Assembly (NCBI GenBank): GCA_959601495.1
Contig: CAUGPT010000008.1
Coordinates: forward strand, 6,547 to 70,546
DNA: 64,000 nt
From: Avispirillum sp959601495
GTDB lineage: Bacteria; Bacillota; Clostridia; Oscillospirales; CAG-272
Direction of reading: 5' to 3'
The notes beneath the pieces were generated by a model. It was given only the letters and a program-made list of their open reading frames with translations, was not told the DNA's origin and made no database searches. This document shows positions 43,779 through 54,100 of the stretch, piece by piece (the stretch's first letter is position 1; each line of letters starts with the position of its first letter). Both the position numbers and the translations under genes were made by a program.

Positions 43779-43861
43779 TTTCTTGTGTATCCTTTCTCTT
43801 TCATGTCTTTTGCGGTACGGCTTTCACCATACATTGTAATTTTGTCCCGCCATAGGCGTTT

Positions 43862-45112
43862 TTATTCATATATGAGCGTCATAACATTATAAAGTATCTG
43901 CGCCGCGTCTGCACGGGTAAGGGTATCGTTTGCCCTCATCTGTCCTGCGGAAGTGTCTATAACGCCTATTTCGTAAAGTGCGTCAACGGAGCTCTGTGCC
44001 CATGCGGGGACGCTGTCGCCGTAAGACGCGTCTCTCTCGGCTTCATATCCGATGATGCTGTTTACCATAACGGCTGCCTGCGCTTTTGTTATGGGTTTGT
44101 CCGGCATAAAGCACATGCCGGCGTCGGTCTTTATACCGTTTATTATGCCGAGCTTTGATGCGCTGTAAACATAGCTTCTGTACTCTGCGGCGACTTCATC
44201 GCTGTCCGCAAAGCCTGTATTCGGCGCCGTAGGCAGATTTTTCGCTCCGCAGGCATCCATAAGTCCTACGAGAAATTCAAGTCTTGAAGTCTTTTTGGTC
44301 GGATTGAACAGCTTTTCACCGTCCTCTTCTGTATAGCTCATAACACCCGCGTCGCAGACGGCACAGGCGGCTGTCTTTCTGCACGAGTCGGCGGAAACGT
44401 CGGAGAAATCAAGCTTTGTGGATCTTTCGGTCACGTCAAGCACTACCTCGGCTTCCTCGGAAATGCTGCCGTATTCATCGCGCACGCGGTACGAGAAGCT
44501 CTGCGCCCCGGCGCTTTTCGGTGCGCTGTATATAAAGTCGCCGCCCTCGGCGCTGTATGTGAGCTTTCCGCTCTCGGGATACTTTGTCACTTCAAATGTG
44601 ATCTTGTCTCCGTCGGGATCCGCGCCGCGCATGGCACCCGAACAGTTTGTGGATACAAACGTTGAGATATACGGGCAGCCCGAGGCTGTAGGTGCGTTAT
44701 TTACACTGTCTTTATATACAATGGAGCAGGGAACGGTGTACGCGCCGTCAAAGGTGAACTCAAAGCTTGCGCTTTTTGCGCCGTCCTTGGGCACAAAGCT
44801 TACGCAGTCGATTTTTTCAAAAGGAATGACCTGACCGGTGCATATTTCCGCGTCATTATAATACAGGGTGCCGCTCCCGGAGTCAGGCAGAGATACTATG
44901 CGTATGCCGTCATATGTGCCGTCGTCTGCGGCGCCGGTAAAGCTTTCTCTGTCAAACACTACGTTTTCGCCGCAAATGCCGGAGACGGTAACGCTGCAGC
45001 TGTCCGCGATAACGTCAAGAGCTGGTGAAAGGGTCGAAGCGGATACGGCACAGGCAAGTACCGCCGCGGTCAATGCCAAAACAAGCAGAAAAAATGATTT
45101 TTTCATTTTCAT
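43862..45112 (-). CDS. Secreted S-layer-homology (SLH) cell-wall protein
   Basis: 416 residues. Signal peptide with a cleavage region VSAST (about 1-26). Middle: two Ig-like modules; the second, about 140-215, is cadherin-like with GADPDGDKITFEVTKYP and FSYRVRDEYGSISEEAEVVLDV. The C-terminal about 170 residues contain three SLH modules (DVSADSCRKTAACAVCDAGV, FADSDEVAAEYRSYVYSASKLG, YGDSVPAWAQSSVDALYEIGVI) that anchor to pyruvylated wall polysaccharide. Its exposed ligand is unknown; a structural or adhesion role is likely. Confidence 0.85.
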   Translation of the reverse strand: MKMKKSFFLLVLALTAAVLACAVSASTLSPALDVIADSCSVTVSGICGENVVFDRESFTGAADDGTYDGIRIVSLPDSGSGTLYYNDAEICTGQVIPFEKIDCVSFVPKDGAKSASFEFTFDGAYTVPCSIVYKDSVNNAPTASGCPYISTFVSTNCSGAMRGADPDGDKITFEVTKYPESGKLTYSAEGGDFIYSAPKSAGAQSFSYRVRDEYGSISEEAEVVLDVTERSTKLDFSDVSADSCRKTAACAVCDAGVMSYTEEDGEKLFNPTKKTSRLEFLVGLMDACGAKNLPTAPNTGFADSDEVAAEYRSYVYSASKLGIINGIKTDAGMCFMPDKPITKAQAAVMVNSIIGYEAERDASYGDSVPAWAQSSVDALYEIGVIDTSAGQMRANDTLTRADAAQILYNVMTLIYE

Positions 45113-45235
45113 ATTTTTGAAAATTCCTTTCTTATGTTTGCTAATATTCTTTGCCTTATTTCAGTATGCTATGTCCGTCTCTGCATTTGTTATAAAAATA
45201 TTCACCGAAAATTCATATTATTTCCCGCCTATATA

Positions 45236-45264
45236 TTGATTTTGACGATAGTTTTGTGTATAAT
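45236..45264 (+). promoter_or_regulatory. Promoter of the two-helix membrane protein gene
   Basis: TTGATT, 17-base spacer, TATAAT; 68 bases before the ATG. Confidence 0.7.
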
Positions 45265-45332
45265 TTAATAAGAATTGATTCAGTTAAGGCGGTATTGGGT
45301 CTTTTTGACAAAGTGCCGTATCGGGAGATATT

Positions 45333-46106
45333 ATGGAAACTAAACGCAATCTGAAGTACTTTACCACAAAGGGAGTTAATATTGTTCTGCTTGCGGGACT
45401 TGCCGTATGTATTATCGGTTTTCTGATGATGCTTATAATACCTAAGGGCAACGGCTACAATTTCGGCTTTATAGTAATAATGATCGGCGCCGCGGTCGCG
45501 GTGTTCGGCTCCGGTGCAAAGTCCGCAGAGGCTGATATCGATAACCAGATCCACGGCAAGATCAAGGATATGCCCGAGCAGGCGCAGATAAAGTACGAAG
45601 TATACGAGAGAAACTTTCTTAAAATTCTGAACCCCGTATTCCTCAGAGGTTTCAGCTACGAGGGCGACAACGTGCTTTGCAAAAAAGGTCCCGATCACAA
45701 GTACCGCACGGATTCCTACAATGCCGCTCAGCTTTACTTCACTCAGGAGAATGTTTACGTTTACGGCAAGCATATCTCTCTTCTCGACACTTCCGAGGAG
45801 GCAAACTACGAGTTCGGCGGTGTTTATCCTTTCACCGATATAGACAAGGCATACATAGAAGAGAGAAAAATCAAAATTATAGGCAGAGAGCTTACAATAC
45901 ATTCCTTCGGTCTCAAACTGAAGAACGGCAAGGATGTGTTCAAGTTCGACGTTGAGTACGGCGCCGACGTCGATAAGGCGGCGGACGATATCAACCACGC
46001 TGCCGAGAAGATGACAGAGCGCGCGGCAGAGCGCGCGGCTGACAAGGCTGCAAAGCGCGCGGCACTGCGCGAGATGGATGCGAAAAAAGCCGCAGCCGCT
46101 CAGTAA
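45333..46106 (+). CDS. Membrane protein with two helices and a charged helical tail
   Basis: 257 residues. Two hydrophobic helices (about 17-36 and 43-60) near the N-terminus, then a soluble mixed domain (about 65-215) that includes YAAQLYFTQENVYVYGKHISLLD-like strands, and a C-terminal helix of about 40 residues rich in Ala/Lys/Glu/Arg repeats (AAERAADKAAKRAALRE). No family recognised. A PH-like (bPH) fold in the soluble domain is possible but not shown. Ends shortly before a strong terminator. Confidence 0.75.
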   Translation: METKRNLKYFTTKGVNIVLLAGLAVCIIGFLMMLIIPKGNGYNFGFIVIMIGAAVAVFGSGAKSAEADIDNQIHGKIKDMPEQAQIKYEVYERNFLKILNPVFLRGFSYEGDNVLCKKGPDHKYRTDSYNAAQLYFTQENVYVYGKHISLLDTSEEANYEFGGVYPFTDIDKAYIEERKIKIIGRELTIHSFGLKLKNGKDVFKFDVEYGADVDKAADDINHAAEKMTERAAERAADKAAKRAALREMDAKKAAAAQ

Positions 46107-46126
46107 ATTTCATACCGATCACAAAA

Positions 46127-46161
46127 CGGCACGGAACGCTTGCGTTCCGTGCCGCCTTTTT
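46127..46161 (+). terminator. Terminator
   Basis: Stem CGGCACGGAACGC and complement, short loop, T5. Confidence 0.82.
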
Positions 46162-46284
46162 GTTTTCGGGACACAGGGATGTTTTGCGGCGTGCCGCGCC
46201 GGTGACATTAGTGATAGCTTTTGTACAAAAAGGCGACAGAACGCCGCGCGGACGAGTATTTATTGATAAATTTTTCCGAAATTA

Positions 46285-46313
46285 TTGCAATTTGAAAATT
46301 CATGTGTTATAAA
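46285..46313 (+). promoter_or_regulatory. Promoter of the dockerin/DUF4838 gene
   Basis: TTGCAA, 17-base spacer, TATAAA, 34 bases before the ATG; a GGAGG lies 7 bases before the ATG. Confidence 0.6.
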
Positions 46314-46347
46314 TAACATGTATTTATAATTGACGTGGAGGTAGACA

Positions 46348-48615
46348 ATGGATCCAGTTACAAAAAGAGTGCTTTCTGTGGTTCTGGCACTTATCACGCT
46401 TTCGGCTTTGCTTTGCACGACGGCAGGCGCCATAAACACGTACAGGCATTTCAACGACGAGACATTTATTCTGGGAGACGCGGACGGCAACCGAAGCGTT
46501 GATGCCATGGATCTTTATCTGATGAGATGTCATATAGTCGGGATAAATGTTGAGAATCAGACGACAGATATCCAGGCTTTGGATTTCGACGCGGATACGG
46601 TGCTGAGCGCTGTTGACGTGTATCATATGCGGTGCCTTCTGGTCGGCAGAGAAAGTGCGGCTGATTTTGAGAACGGCTATCAGCTTTATAAGCTTACAAT
46701 TGCAGGCAACGATATAAACGACTATGAAATAGTCGTTTCAGGCGGCACCGAGAAAGAAAACGTCTACACTGCCGCGACCATTCTCAGTCAGTATATATAT
46801 GAGGCTTGCGGTGTGCGCCTCGGCATCGTTTTCGATACGTCCGATGCAAAGCACGTTATTCACTTCAACAGATACGATCCTCTCAGCGACGAAGCGCTGG
46901 CGCTGGGGCTGGGCAACGAAAACTACATAATTGACGTAAAGAACGGCGACGTAAACATATACGGCTCGCTGCGCGGAACAATGTATGCCGCATATGAGAT
47001 ATGCGAGAAGTATCTCGGCGTTCGTTTCTACGACAACGAATATGTGTTTCTGTACAAAACAAGAACTTCCGATATCCCCGAGGGAACGCATATCAAAAAA
47101 GAAGTTCAGCTTACCTTCAGATACAGCGGCGGCGTTGTCTTTGACAAGCCCGCTCAGTGGGGCGCGTACTACGGCAACAGGCTGAACGGCTCACAGATAT
47201 ATGTCGGCGGCAACCCTCAGGACGGATACCTTGTAGGTCCGCACTTTATAAACGCCCATTCCTTCAGCTACTATTACAGCATGGGAACGGGAACGCTGCC
47301 GGACGAAAGTTACGGCACACTCAGTCAGCGATATACCGCCAAGTTCTATAACGGCATCCAGACGGATCCGCTCAAGTGGCAGCCCTGTGCCACCGACGAG
47401 ACAACTTATGATATACTGTTCACCGGCCTCAGAGATACAATAACCATGTTAAAACTTTGGGGTTCGCACTATTTTGTTCCGCAGTACGGCGATGACTCCA
47501 TGTCATTCTCCATAAACGATAACAGTAAGTACTGCTCCTGCCGTTTATGCGGGCGTATGGCAAACGGGGTTATCAGAAAAGACAGGGATACCGGTGAAGT
47601 GACAGTGATAAAAGCGCCGGAGGGCAACGGCGGACTGTACATGCAGCTTGCAAACAAGGCAGTTAAAGATATTCAGGAGTATATGCCCGGGCTGAAGCTG
47701 TTTATGATCCTGTATGATCACACAGTGCCCGCGACCATACGTCCTGACGAAAAGCTTATACTTATGTACTGCGGCCACGGCTGCAACAACCACATATTCG
47801 GCTCCGGCGAATGCGGAGACGGAGTAAACAATCTGGGATACAACAATAACGCCGATGAAGTATCTCTCAAAGAGTGGGTCAAGATCGCTCACGATAACGG
47901 CGCGCAGCTTTGGTTCTGGTCATACGGTGTCAACTTCCACTACTTCCTCGGCGGCGGATGCCCCAATATACCGGATTTTTATGAGAATTTTCAGTATATC
48001 GTCAATGTGTGCGGGGCAGACGGCATCTATTTTGAGGGCGCCAGCAACGCAAACAACTTTGAAAAGCTGAAAAGCTATATTGCCGCGCGACTGATGTGGG
48101 AGCCGGATATGAGCCACGAGCGGTTTGTGGAGTATATAAAAGAATACCTTTATATGTACTACGGCGACGGGTACGAGATACTGTGGAACTATATACTTAT
48201 GCAGACGGCAGCCGGAGATCTCAAGGGCTGCACCGTAAACAACTACGACCGCCCCTGGGACCAGATGGATAAGGGATATCTTGCAGAGCACTATGAGGAA
48301 ATGCACGCAATGCTCGCCGAGGCACGCGATCTCGCGAAGACCGAGCTGCAGAAAAAGCATATAGACGATCTTTCTCTCTCGTGCGAGTTTATGGGCCTTT
48401 CAAGCGTTTATAAGAGCTGGTACACCAACGGAACAGAAGAAAGCCGGGCTTTGTACGAAGAAAGGTACACTTCGTTCTTTAACGCCGTGACTGCCACGGG
48501 CATGGAAATTTTCGACGATCCCGGCGTATTTAAGATCCCGAAAAAAATTGACTTTACCGTTTGCCCCATGACGCAGTTCTACAACTACGGCAGCTGGGCT
48601 GACAGATCGGAATAA
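46348..48615 (+). CDS. Secreted dockerin-containing DUF4838 glycosidase-like protein
   Basis: 755 residues. Signal peptide at about 1-28. An N-terminal type I dockerin follows (about 40-110): LGDADGNRSVDAMDLYLMRCHIVG and FDADTVLSAVDVYHMRCLLVG, two calcium loops, the second less complete. A DUF4838 region then covers about 120-700, with an N-terminal alpha/beta part resembling family 67 glucuronidase N-domains, and segments KYCSCRLCGRMANG, WFWSYGVNFHYFLGG and GIYFEGASN. Dockerins tether enzymes to cohesins of a cellulosome-like complex. An N-terminal dockerin is unusual. No cohesin gene is in the window. Confidence 0.82.
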   Translation: MDPVTKRVLSVVLALITLSALLCTTAGAINTYRHFNDETFILGDADGNRSVDAMDLYLMRCHIVGINVENQTTDIQALDFDADTVLSAVDVYHMRCLLVGRESAADFENGYQLYKLTIAGNDINDYEIVVSGGTEKENVYTAATILSQYIYEACGVRLGIVFDTSDAKHVIHFNRYDPLSDEALALGLGNENYIIDVKNGDVNIYGSLRGTMYAAYEICEKYLGVRFYDNEYVFLYKTRTSDIPEGTHIKKEVQLTFRYSGGVVFDKPAQWGAYYGNRLNGSQIYVGGNPQDGYLVGPHFINAHSFSYYYSMGTGTLPDESYGTLSQRYTAKFYNGIQTDPLKWQPCATDETTYDILFTGLRDTITMLKLWGSHYFVPQYGDDSMSFSINDNSKYCSCRLCGRMANGVIRKDRDTGEVTVIKAPEGNGGLYMQLANKAVKDIQEYMPGLKLFMILYDHTVPATIRPDEKLILMYCGHGCNNHIFGSGECGDGVNNLGYNNNADEVSLKEWVKIAHDNGAQLWFWSYGVNFHYFLGGGCPNIPDFYENFQYIVNVCGADGIYFEGASNANNFEKLKSYIAARLMWEPDMSHERFVEYIKEYLYMYYGDGYEILWNYILMQTAAGDLKGCTVNNYDRPWDQMDKGYLAEHYEEMHAMLAEARDLAKTELQKKHIDDLSLSCEFMGLSSVYKSWYTNGTEESRALYEERYTSFFNAVTATGMEIFDDPGVFKIPKKIDFTVCPMTQFYNYGSWADRSE

Positions 48616-48628
48616 CCGCAGCACAAGC

Positions 48629-48668
48629 AAAATCCGCCGCAAGTCAGTTTGACTTGCGGCGGATTTTT
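48629..48668. terminator. Terminator between dockerin and histidine kinase genes
   Basis: 18-bp near-perfect stem AAAATCCGCCGCAAGTCA and complement with a 3-base loop, T7. A-run at left makes it usable for both converging genes. Confidence 0.88.
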
Positions 48669-48681
48669 TTGCGTCTCTATG

Positions 48682-50016
48682 TTATGAGGGCAGTATAAGC
48701 ATGACGGAGGCATAGAACATTCCGCCGCGGGCGTTAAATTTGCAGATGCCGCCGTATTTTTCGGCAATGTTCTTTACGGATTCGGTGCCGATACCGCTGC
48801 CCGCATGCTTTGCGGAAATGAGCATTCCGCTATTTGTGCGCCGCAGCAGCCCCGAAAATGTGTTATCAACGGTTATGCAAAGGGAATTGTTGTCCGTTTT
48901 TGCGCGCAGTACGATCCGCTTTTCTTTGTCCCCTTTGTCACATTTGCAGGCTTCGACAGCGTTCTCCAACAGGTTGCCGAACAATACGGACAGATCGGTG
49001 ACCTCGATACCGATGCCGTCGGGAATATCAGCTTTTACGGTAAACTTTACATTGCAGTCCGCTGCCTGTTCCGCAAAGTATGTGATGATGGCGTTTACCG
49101 CTCCGTTTGCGCAGTATTGCATCGGCGCCCCGGAGGAAAGCTCCTTGCAGTATTTGTTCAGGTAGTCCCGCAGCGCGGAATAATTCTGTGCTGTAAGGTA
49201 CTCCTGCATAGTCGCCGCGTGGTGGCGTATATCGTGTCGTGTTCGCGCGGCGTCCGCTATCTTTTCGCGCAGATTTTCGTACTGTACCGTCTGCATTGAA
49301 AGACGGTAGTTCTTGTTTTGCAGCTCCGTTATCCTGTTTTGCTCAAGTATCAGCCGCGTGACCACGTAGTACACAAGGGCGGCCCCGATGTTGACGCATA
49401 TAAGAAATACAGTGTTTCCGGGGCGCAGGGCGATCTCAAGCCCCGAGAGCGAATTGCTTCCGTACAGGCAGTAGTACCACATCAGATAAAATGTTGCGGG
49501 TATAAGCCACAGATAGCGCCACTCAAAGCCGGAGGTCTCTTTTTCGACAGCCGGTGTATATACCGCCTTCATGTACGTGAAAAGCGGCACGGCGATTATA
49601 ATCTCAACGGCAAAAAGCATAAGGGAGAATGACCAGCGGTAGTTTTGCAGCGCAAGATCCGGGAAAAACCGCCCCTCAAGACATTTTGCGCTTATGACCG
49701 CAAGGTTTGCAAGGTTTGACAGCATAAGCAGCGTGAAAAGAGTTTTTCCGAAGTGCTTTTTGACCGCCGCAAAGTAAAAAAGAAAATACAAAGCTGTGCT
49801 GACGGCACTTATGATCCCCGCGCGGCTGTCGGGAACAAACGCCGCCCAGAAGCCGAGCAGCATCTGAATTATGCTGAGAAGACCTATGAACAGTCCCGTT
49901 ACTGCCTTTGAAAAGCGCAGACAGTGACGGAACGGGTAAAGCGCGAGCGCCAGAAACGGCAAAAAGTTCAGAAGAGAGTATATGCATACCTCCGCAATTC
50001 TGTAAAAGGGCGGCAT
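48682..50016 (-). CDS. GHKL-type sensor histidine kinase (AgrC-like)
   Basis: 444 residues. Six or seven N-terminal transmembrane segments (about 5-215), then the dimerisation box with RHDIRHHAATMQEYL (phospho-acceptor His near 267), and the GHKL ATPase domain with N box LFGNLLENAVEAC, G1 VDNTFSG and G2-like GSGIGTESVKNIAEKYGG. This matches AgrC/NatK-type peptide or lipid sensors. It overlaps the response regulator stop. No agrB or agrD gene is seen, so the signal is unknown. Confidence 0.93.
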   Translation of the reverse strand: MPPFYRIAEVCIYSLLNFLPFLALALYPFRHCLRFSKAVTGLFIGLLSIIQMLLGFWAAFVPDSRAGIISAVSTALYFLFYFAAVKKHFGKTLFTLLMLSNLANLAVISAKCLEGRFFPDLALQNYRWSFSLMLFAVEIIIAVPLFTYMKAVYTPAVEKETSGFEWRYLWLIPATFYLMWYYCLYGSNSLSGLEIALRPGNTVFLICVNIGAALVYYVVTRLILEQNRITELQNKNYRLSMQTVQYENLREKIADAARTRHDIRHHAATMQEYLTAQNYSALRDYLNKYCKELSSGAPMQYCANGAVNAIITYFAEQAADCNVKFTVKADIPDGIGIEVTDLSVLFGNLLENAVEACKCDKGDKEKRIVLRAKTDNNSLCITVDNTFSGLLRRTNSGMLISAKHAGSGIGTESVKNIAEKYGGICKFNARGGMFYASVMLILPS

Positions 50017-50729
50017 CAGCTTTTCCTGTCCTTTCTCATGTTGTCGAACATAAAGGCGGAGTACGCCTCAATAACGTCCTTTGATCTGCGTCGGCTAATG
50101 GGAATTATGGTTTTGTCGCGCATTACAAACGTGTCTCCGCTGCATTCCGACACCTCGTAAAAGTTTACGATAACTCCCTTGCACGGAGAGAAAAAATAGG
50201 GATATGCGCAGAGCAGGGGCTCGATCTCGGAAAACGACGAGCGAACGGAAATGTCGCTGCCGTTCTTGCAGTGAAGTGTGACATGATGCGAGGCGAAATC
50301 CGCGTATACTATGCTGCGCAGTACAACGCTCTCGCCCCCGGGCAGCTTTGCCGAGCGCAGAAGCTCAAGCTTTTGAATATCCAGACGGTCGAGCATTGCC
50401 TTGACACCCTCGCGGGAAACAGGCTTAAGTATGTAGTAGCACGCGCAGACCTCGTAACTCTCCGCGGCGAAATCGTTGCTGGAAGAGCAGAAAACGATAC
50501 TGACATTTCTGTCGGTCTCACGTATTCTGCGGGCGACCTCGGTGCCGGTGAGCTCTCCCATATATATGTCAAGTATTATAATGTCGCAGCTGCCGCACTC
50601 AAACGAAGCGAGAAAAGCTGCGGCATCGGTATACGCGGCTATCTCCGCGGCAGGCGGCAGAAACTCGCGCAGGTATTTGCACAGTGCGTAAAGATCGCTC
50701 GTGCTGTCATCTATAATTGCAATTTTCAA
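50016..50729 (-). CDS. LytTR response regulator (AgrA/LytR-type)
   Basis: 237 residues. Receiver with the acidic pair in AIIDDS and Asp54 in IIILDIYMGE, the switch Lys in LKPVSREGV, then a LytTR DNA-binding domain with IVYADFASHHVTLHCK, YPYFFSPCKGVIVNFYEV and PISRRRSKDVIEAY. It starts with TTG at 50729 after AGGAGA; no nearer ATG exists. Same operon as the GHKL kinase. It lies head to head with the Rhs gene, 447 bases away, so the Rhs gene is a possible target. Confidence 0.92.
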   Translation of the reverse strand: MKIAIIDDSTSDLYALCKYLREFLPPAAEIAAYTDAAAFLASFECGSCDIIILDIYMGELTGTEVARRIRETDRNVSIVFCSSSNDFAAESYEVCACYYILKPVSREGVKAMLDRLDIQKLELLRSAKLPGGESVVLRSIVYADFASHHVTLHCKNGSDISVRSSFSEIEPLLCAYPYFFSPCKGVIVNFYEVSECSGDTFVMRDKTIIPISRRRSKDVIEAYSAFMFDNMRKDRKS

Positions 50730-50894
50730 AACCGGTTTCTCCTGTATTTCTGTTGTGCGAAAAGAAAGTGCGCGGGGCAGTTTGTCCCGGGCAAAACAGC
50801 AAAAACGCTGCGAAGAGCAGCCGAACGGCGGCCTCTTTCAAAAACGCGCCGACCGAGCCGCTGAATAGCCGTCTGAAGTCGGGCTGCTGTGTAT

Positions 50895-50925
50895 AGTATA
50901 ACACATCTTACCCCCGAAATGTCAA
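50895..50925 (-). promoter_or_regulatory. Extended -10 promoter of the LytTR/GHKL operon
   Basis: On the minus strand TTGACA, 19-base spacer, TGTTATACT (TG-N extension helps with the long spacer). Leader to the TTG is about 160 nt. Confidence 0.6.
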
Positions 50926-51082
50926 GCGCTGCCGAAAAAGCATATATTTGCCGGCTTTTGCACCGTATGCCGCAGGAAACGTAAAAATTGATACAGTCTT
51001 TTGCACCACTTATTTTTTGTGCAATATTTCTTACAAACAAAAATTCCGCATAAAAATTTTATATAGATATACTAATTATTTA

Positions 51083-51111
51083 TTGACTGTATATGAATTA
51101 TATGGTACAAT
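51083..51111 (+). promoter_or_regulatory. Promoter of the Rhs giant gene
   Basis: TTGACT, exact 17-base spacer, TACAAT in AT-rich DNA, 66 bases before the ATG; AAAGGAT serves as ribosome site. Confidence 0.8.
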
Positions 51112-51176
51112 TATATCAGCAAATGCCTAACGATGTTACAAACCTCCCAAAACCGAAACCGAAAGGATAAAAGTTA

Positions 51177-54100
51177 ATGAGAAAGACCCTATGCGGCATA
51201 ACCGCTGCGCTTCTGGCGGCGATTATTGCATTTCAGGCAATTCCCATTACTATGGCTGCGGACACGGAAAACGAGGGATATAATCCCTACGAAGGTATTA
51301 CGGATTTTGATGAAACTGAACTTGATCCAAGCCTTTTGGATGATGCTGTCTCCGAATCGGAGGCTTCTCCCGTAGTGCTTGGAGAAGAGGTGTCGCTGCG
51401 CACGGAGAATTCCAAGTTTTTCCGTATGAGCGACGGTTCGTACACTGCGGCAGTATATCCTATTCAGGTACATTATGAATCGGACGGCGTTATGGAGGAG
51501 ATCGACAATACGCCGAAAACCGTATATGAAAACGGTGTGCAGGTGCTTCGCGCCGATTCGGGCGAGGCTGCCGTAACTCTTCCTTCCGCTATGGAAAGCG
51601 GACAAAGTATTACATATTCGGCAAGAGGCGCCGATATTCGTTTTTCATTTATTTCCGATGCCCCCGGTGCTTCATCGGCGGAAATCGGTATAAATGAGGA
51701 GCCGGCGGAGCGAATTGACGAGCTGCGTGACATTGTAGGCTCGGATGACGCAGATGAGGACGCTGTTTCGGATGCCGCCGAGGAGCTCAATTCCTATCTC
51801 ATGTCCGCAGACAAGGCGTACAGCAGTGTTACCTATGAAGGTATAAGCGACAGTACAACGCTGAAATACGAGCTTATCGGAACTTCTCTTAAAGAAAGCA
51901 TTATTGTAAGCGACATCAGAAGCGCGAAGAAGCAGTATTCTTTCTTTATTGAGCCAAGCGGTGCAAAGCCGGAGCTTCAGGACGACGGAAGCGTAGTTTT
52001 TCTCGGCGACAATGACGAGATCTGCGCGACTATCCGCGCACCGTATATGTTTGACAGAAACAATGCCTTGGGAGAAGTCGAAGTTGAACTTGCGGACAAC
52101 GGAGACGGAACGTTTATATATACACTTGTGCCGGACCGCCGTTGGATGTGCGGAGCCGGAGTGCTTTACCCCGTAACGATAGACCCTACATTTGAGCTTA
52201 CCGGCTTTTCCGGTATCAAGGATACGACAGGCGTGTTTGCATCGTCGGCAGGCAGTCTTAACGATACTGATGAGAAAATCTTCATGAAGGTCGGAAAGCG
52301 CTATGACTCTGTGACGGGGGCTGCTCCCGAGGTGCAGGGCATGATATATGCCCGCATTCCCGAGAGCATAATGGAAAACAACTACCGCATAGTTTCGGCA
52401 GGGATCATGGTGTATGCAATGCGCCAAAACACCGCTGCGACGACCACCGGCGATATGCAGGTAAACGCATACAGGATAGAAAAAGACTGGAATACGTCTG
52501 ATATAAATGAAAACGGTGTTGTTTGTCTGGGCTCGGACGGCAGAGCAGATTATACCACCGTTCTTGACTACGCAGTTCTTAACGACAATTCATTTGTCAA
52601 GCTGAAGCCTTATCCGGTATATTTCGATATAACCAAAGCCGCGCAGAGCTGGGCGGACGGAACCGCTCCTAACTACGGCATAGCGCTGCGCGCCGCATCC
52701 GTGGGCACATCACAGAGCTATATCCATTTTGTTGACAGTACATTTACGGCCGCCTCTGCATACTGCCCACAGTTTGTTGTAAATTACCGTGACACCGAGG
52801 GCATCGAGGATTACTGGACGTATACGACCGTTCCGGCAGGGCGCGGCGGTGCGCTGTCTGTCAACAATTTCAACGGCAATGCAATAATGACCCATCCGCT
52901 GACGACCTCCACAGGCGGAGTTATGCCTGTGAATGTTTCGATCAGCATAAGCGCAAGCCGCGAGGCGGAAAAGACCACCGGTATGGGTAACATAAAGACA
53001 AACTTCCATATGTGGATCACCGAAACCGAGGATGATGATCTGCGCGCAAACGGCTACGACTATGTATTCACGGATGCCGACGGCACCCGTCATTACATGA
53101 AAAAGGAAAGCGGAAACGATTACCGCGACGAAGACGGTCTCGGCATAAAGCTCAAATTCCTTAATGAAACAGACTACAAATACAGCTTTGAAACCAAATC
53201 AAAGCTCACATATAAGTTCGATTATTTCGGCAGGCTGAAGCTCGTTTGCGACGCGAATGGTAACAAAAACTATATAACGTACGTTTCCATGACAGACCCC
53301 GGAAACGCGCAAATAGGAGTGATCACGGAGAGCAACGCGGCGCTTGACTATTCCCGCAGCACGGTGTTCAACTATTCTCCGGACAGCAGGCAGGACTGCG
53401 TTTCCGTAAGATCTCCCGAGGGCAAAACCACAACTGTTTGCTTTCGTGATACAAACAAAAACTTCATAGAGTCCATATATCAGCATGATACCGAAAGTAC
53501 GGGCGCGCCGGGTAAGGTGATTTTCACCACCTCCGAGACAAGCGGGCGGCTGATAACTTCAATAACAGACGGCAGCGGACATAAGGTCACTGCTGCGTAT
53601 AACTCCAAAAGACGTGTTGAGATAATAACCCGGGGTTCAAATGCGCAGGCGCTTGAAAGCTATGAGTTCGAATACTCGGGATTTGCAACTACCGTTACCG
53701 ATCAGGACAGAGACAGCACGACATACCAGTTCAACAGATTCGGTCAGACGGTAGGCGCGGTCAATAACACCATGTCCATGGGACAAAGCTACAAAATGGG
53801 CGCTCCGGGCGGCACAAGCGGAGAAACCAACAAAATTCTCAGCGTTTCCAAAACAGTGGCTCCGGCAGAAAACCGTCTTGACGGCGCAAATTTCTGGAAC
53901 GCCTCCTATCTTAATGAGTACAGCGTGTATCCGTCCTCGGACGGCGTAACCCTGTCTCATTTCATGGACAACGGCAGCAGCGGCTACGGCGCGATGACTG
54001 TCAACAAAACTGAGGGCAGCGGCGAGCGCTTTATTTACAGAAGCGTATACGGGCTTTATCCCGGTACATACACGCTTTCTATGTACGTCTGCACCTTCGG

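Larger units (their letters stand above)
50730..51176. other. Divergent intergenic region between the LytTR system and the Rhs gene
   Basis: 447 bases without a gene. It holds the two promoters listed separately, an exact direct repeat CTTTTGCACC at 50955 and 50998 (43 bases apart) and a dyad TTGCAC/GTGCAA (51002-51024). These are candidate regulator sites. Confidence 0.55.

Noticed and set aside
43571..43855. 94-codon plus-strand frame rich in Ser/Ala/Asp/Cys
   Set aside because: It is the complement of the Gln/Asn repeat gene plus the terminator; the minus-strand reading has a start, stop and repeat logic.
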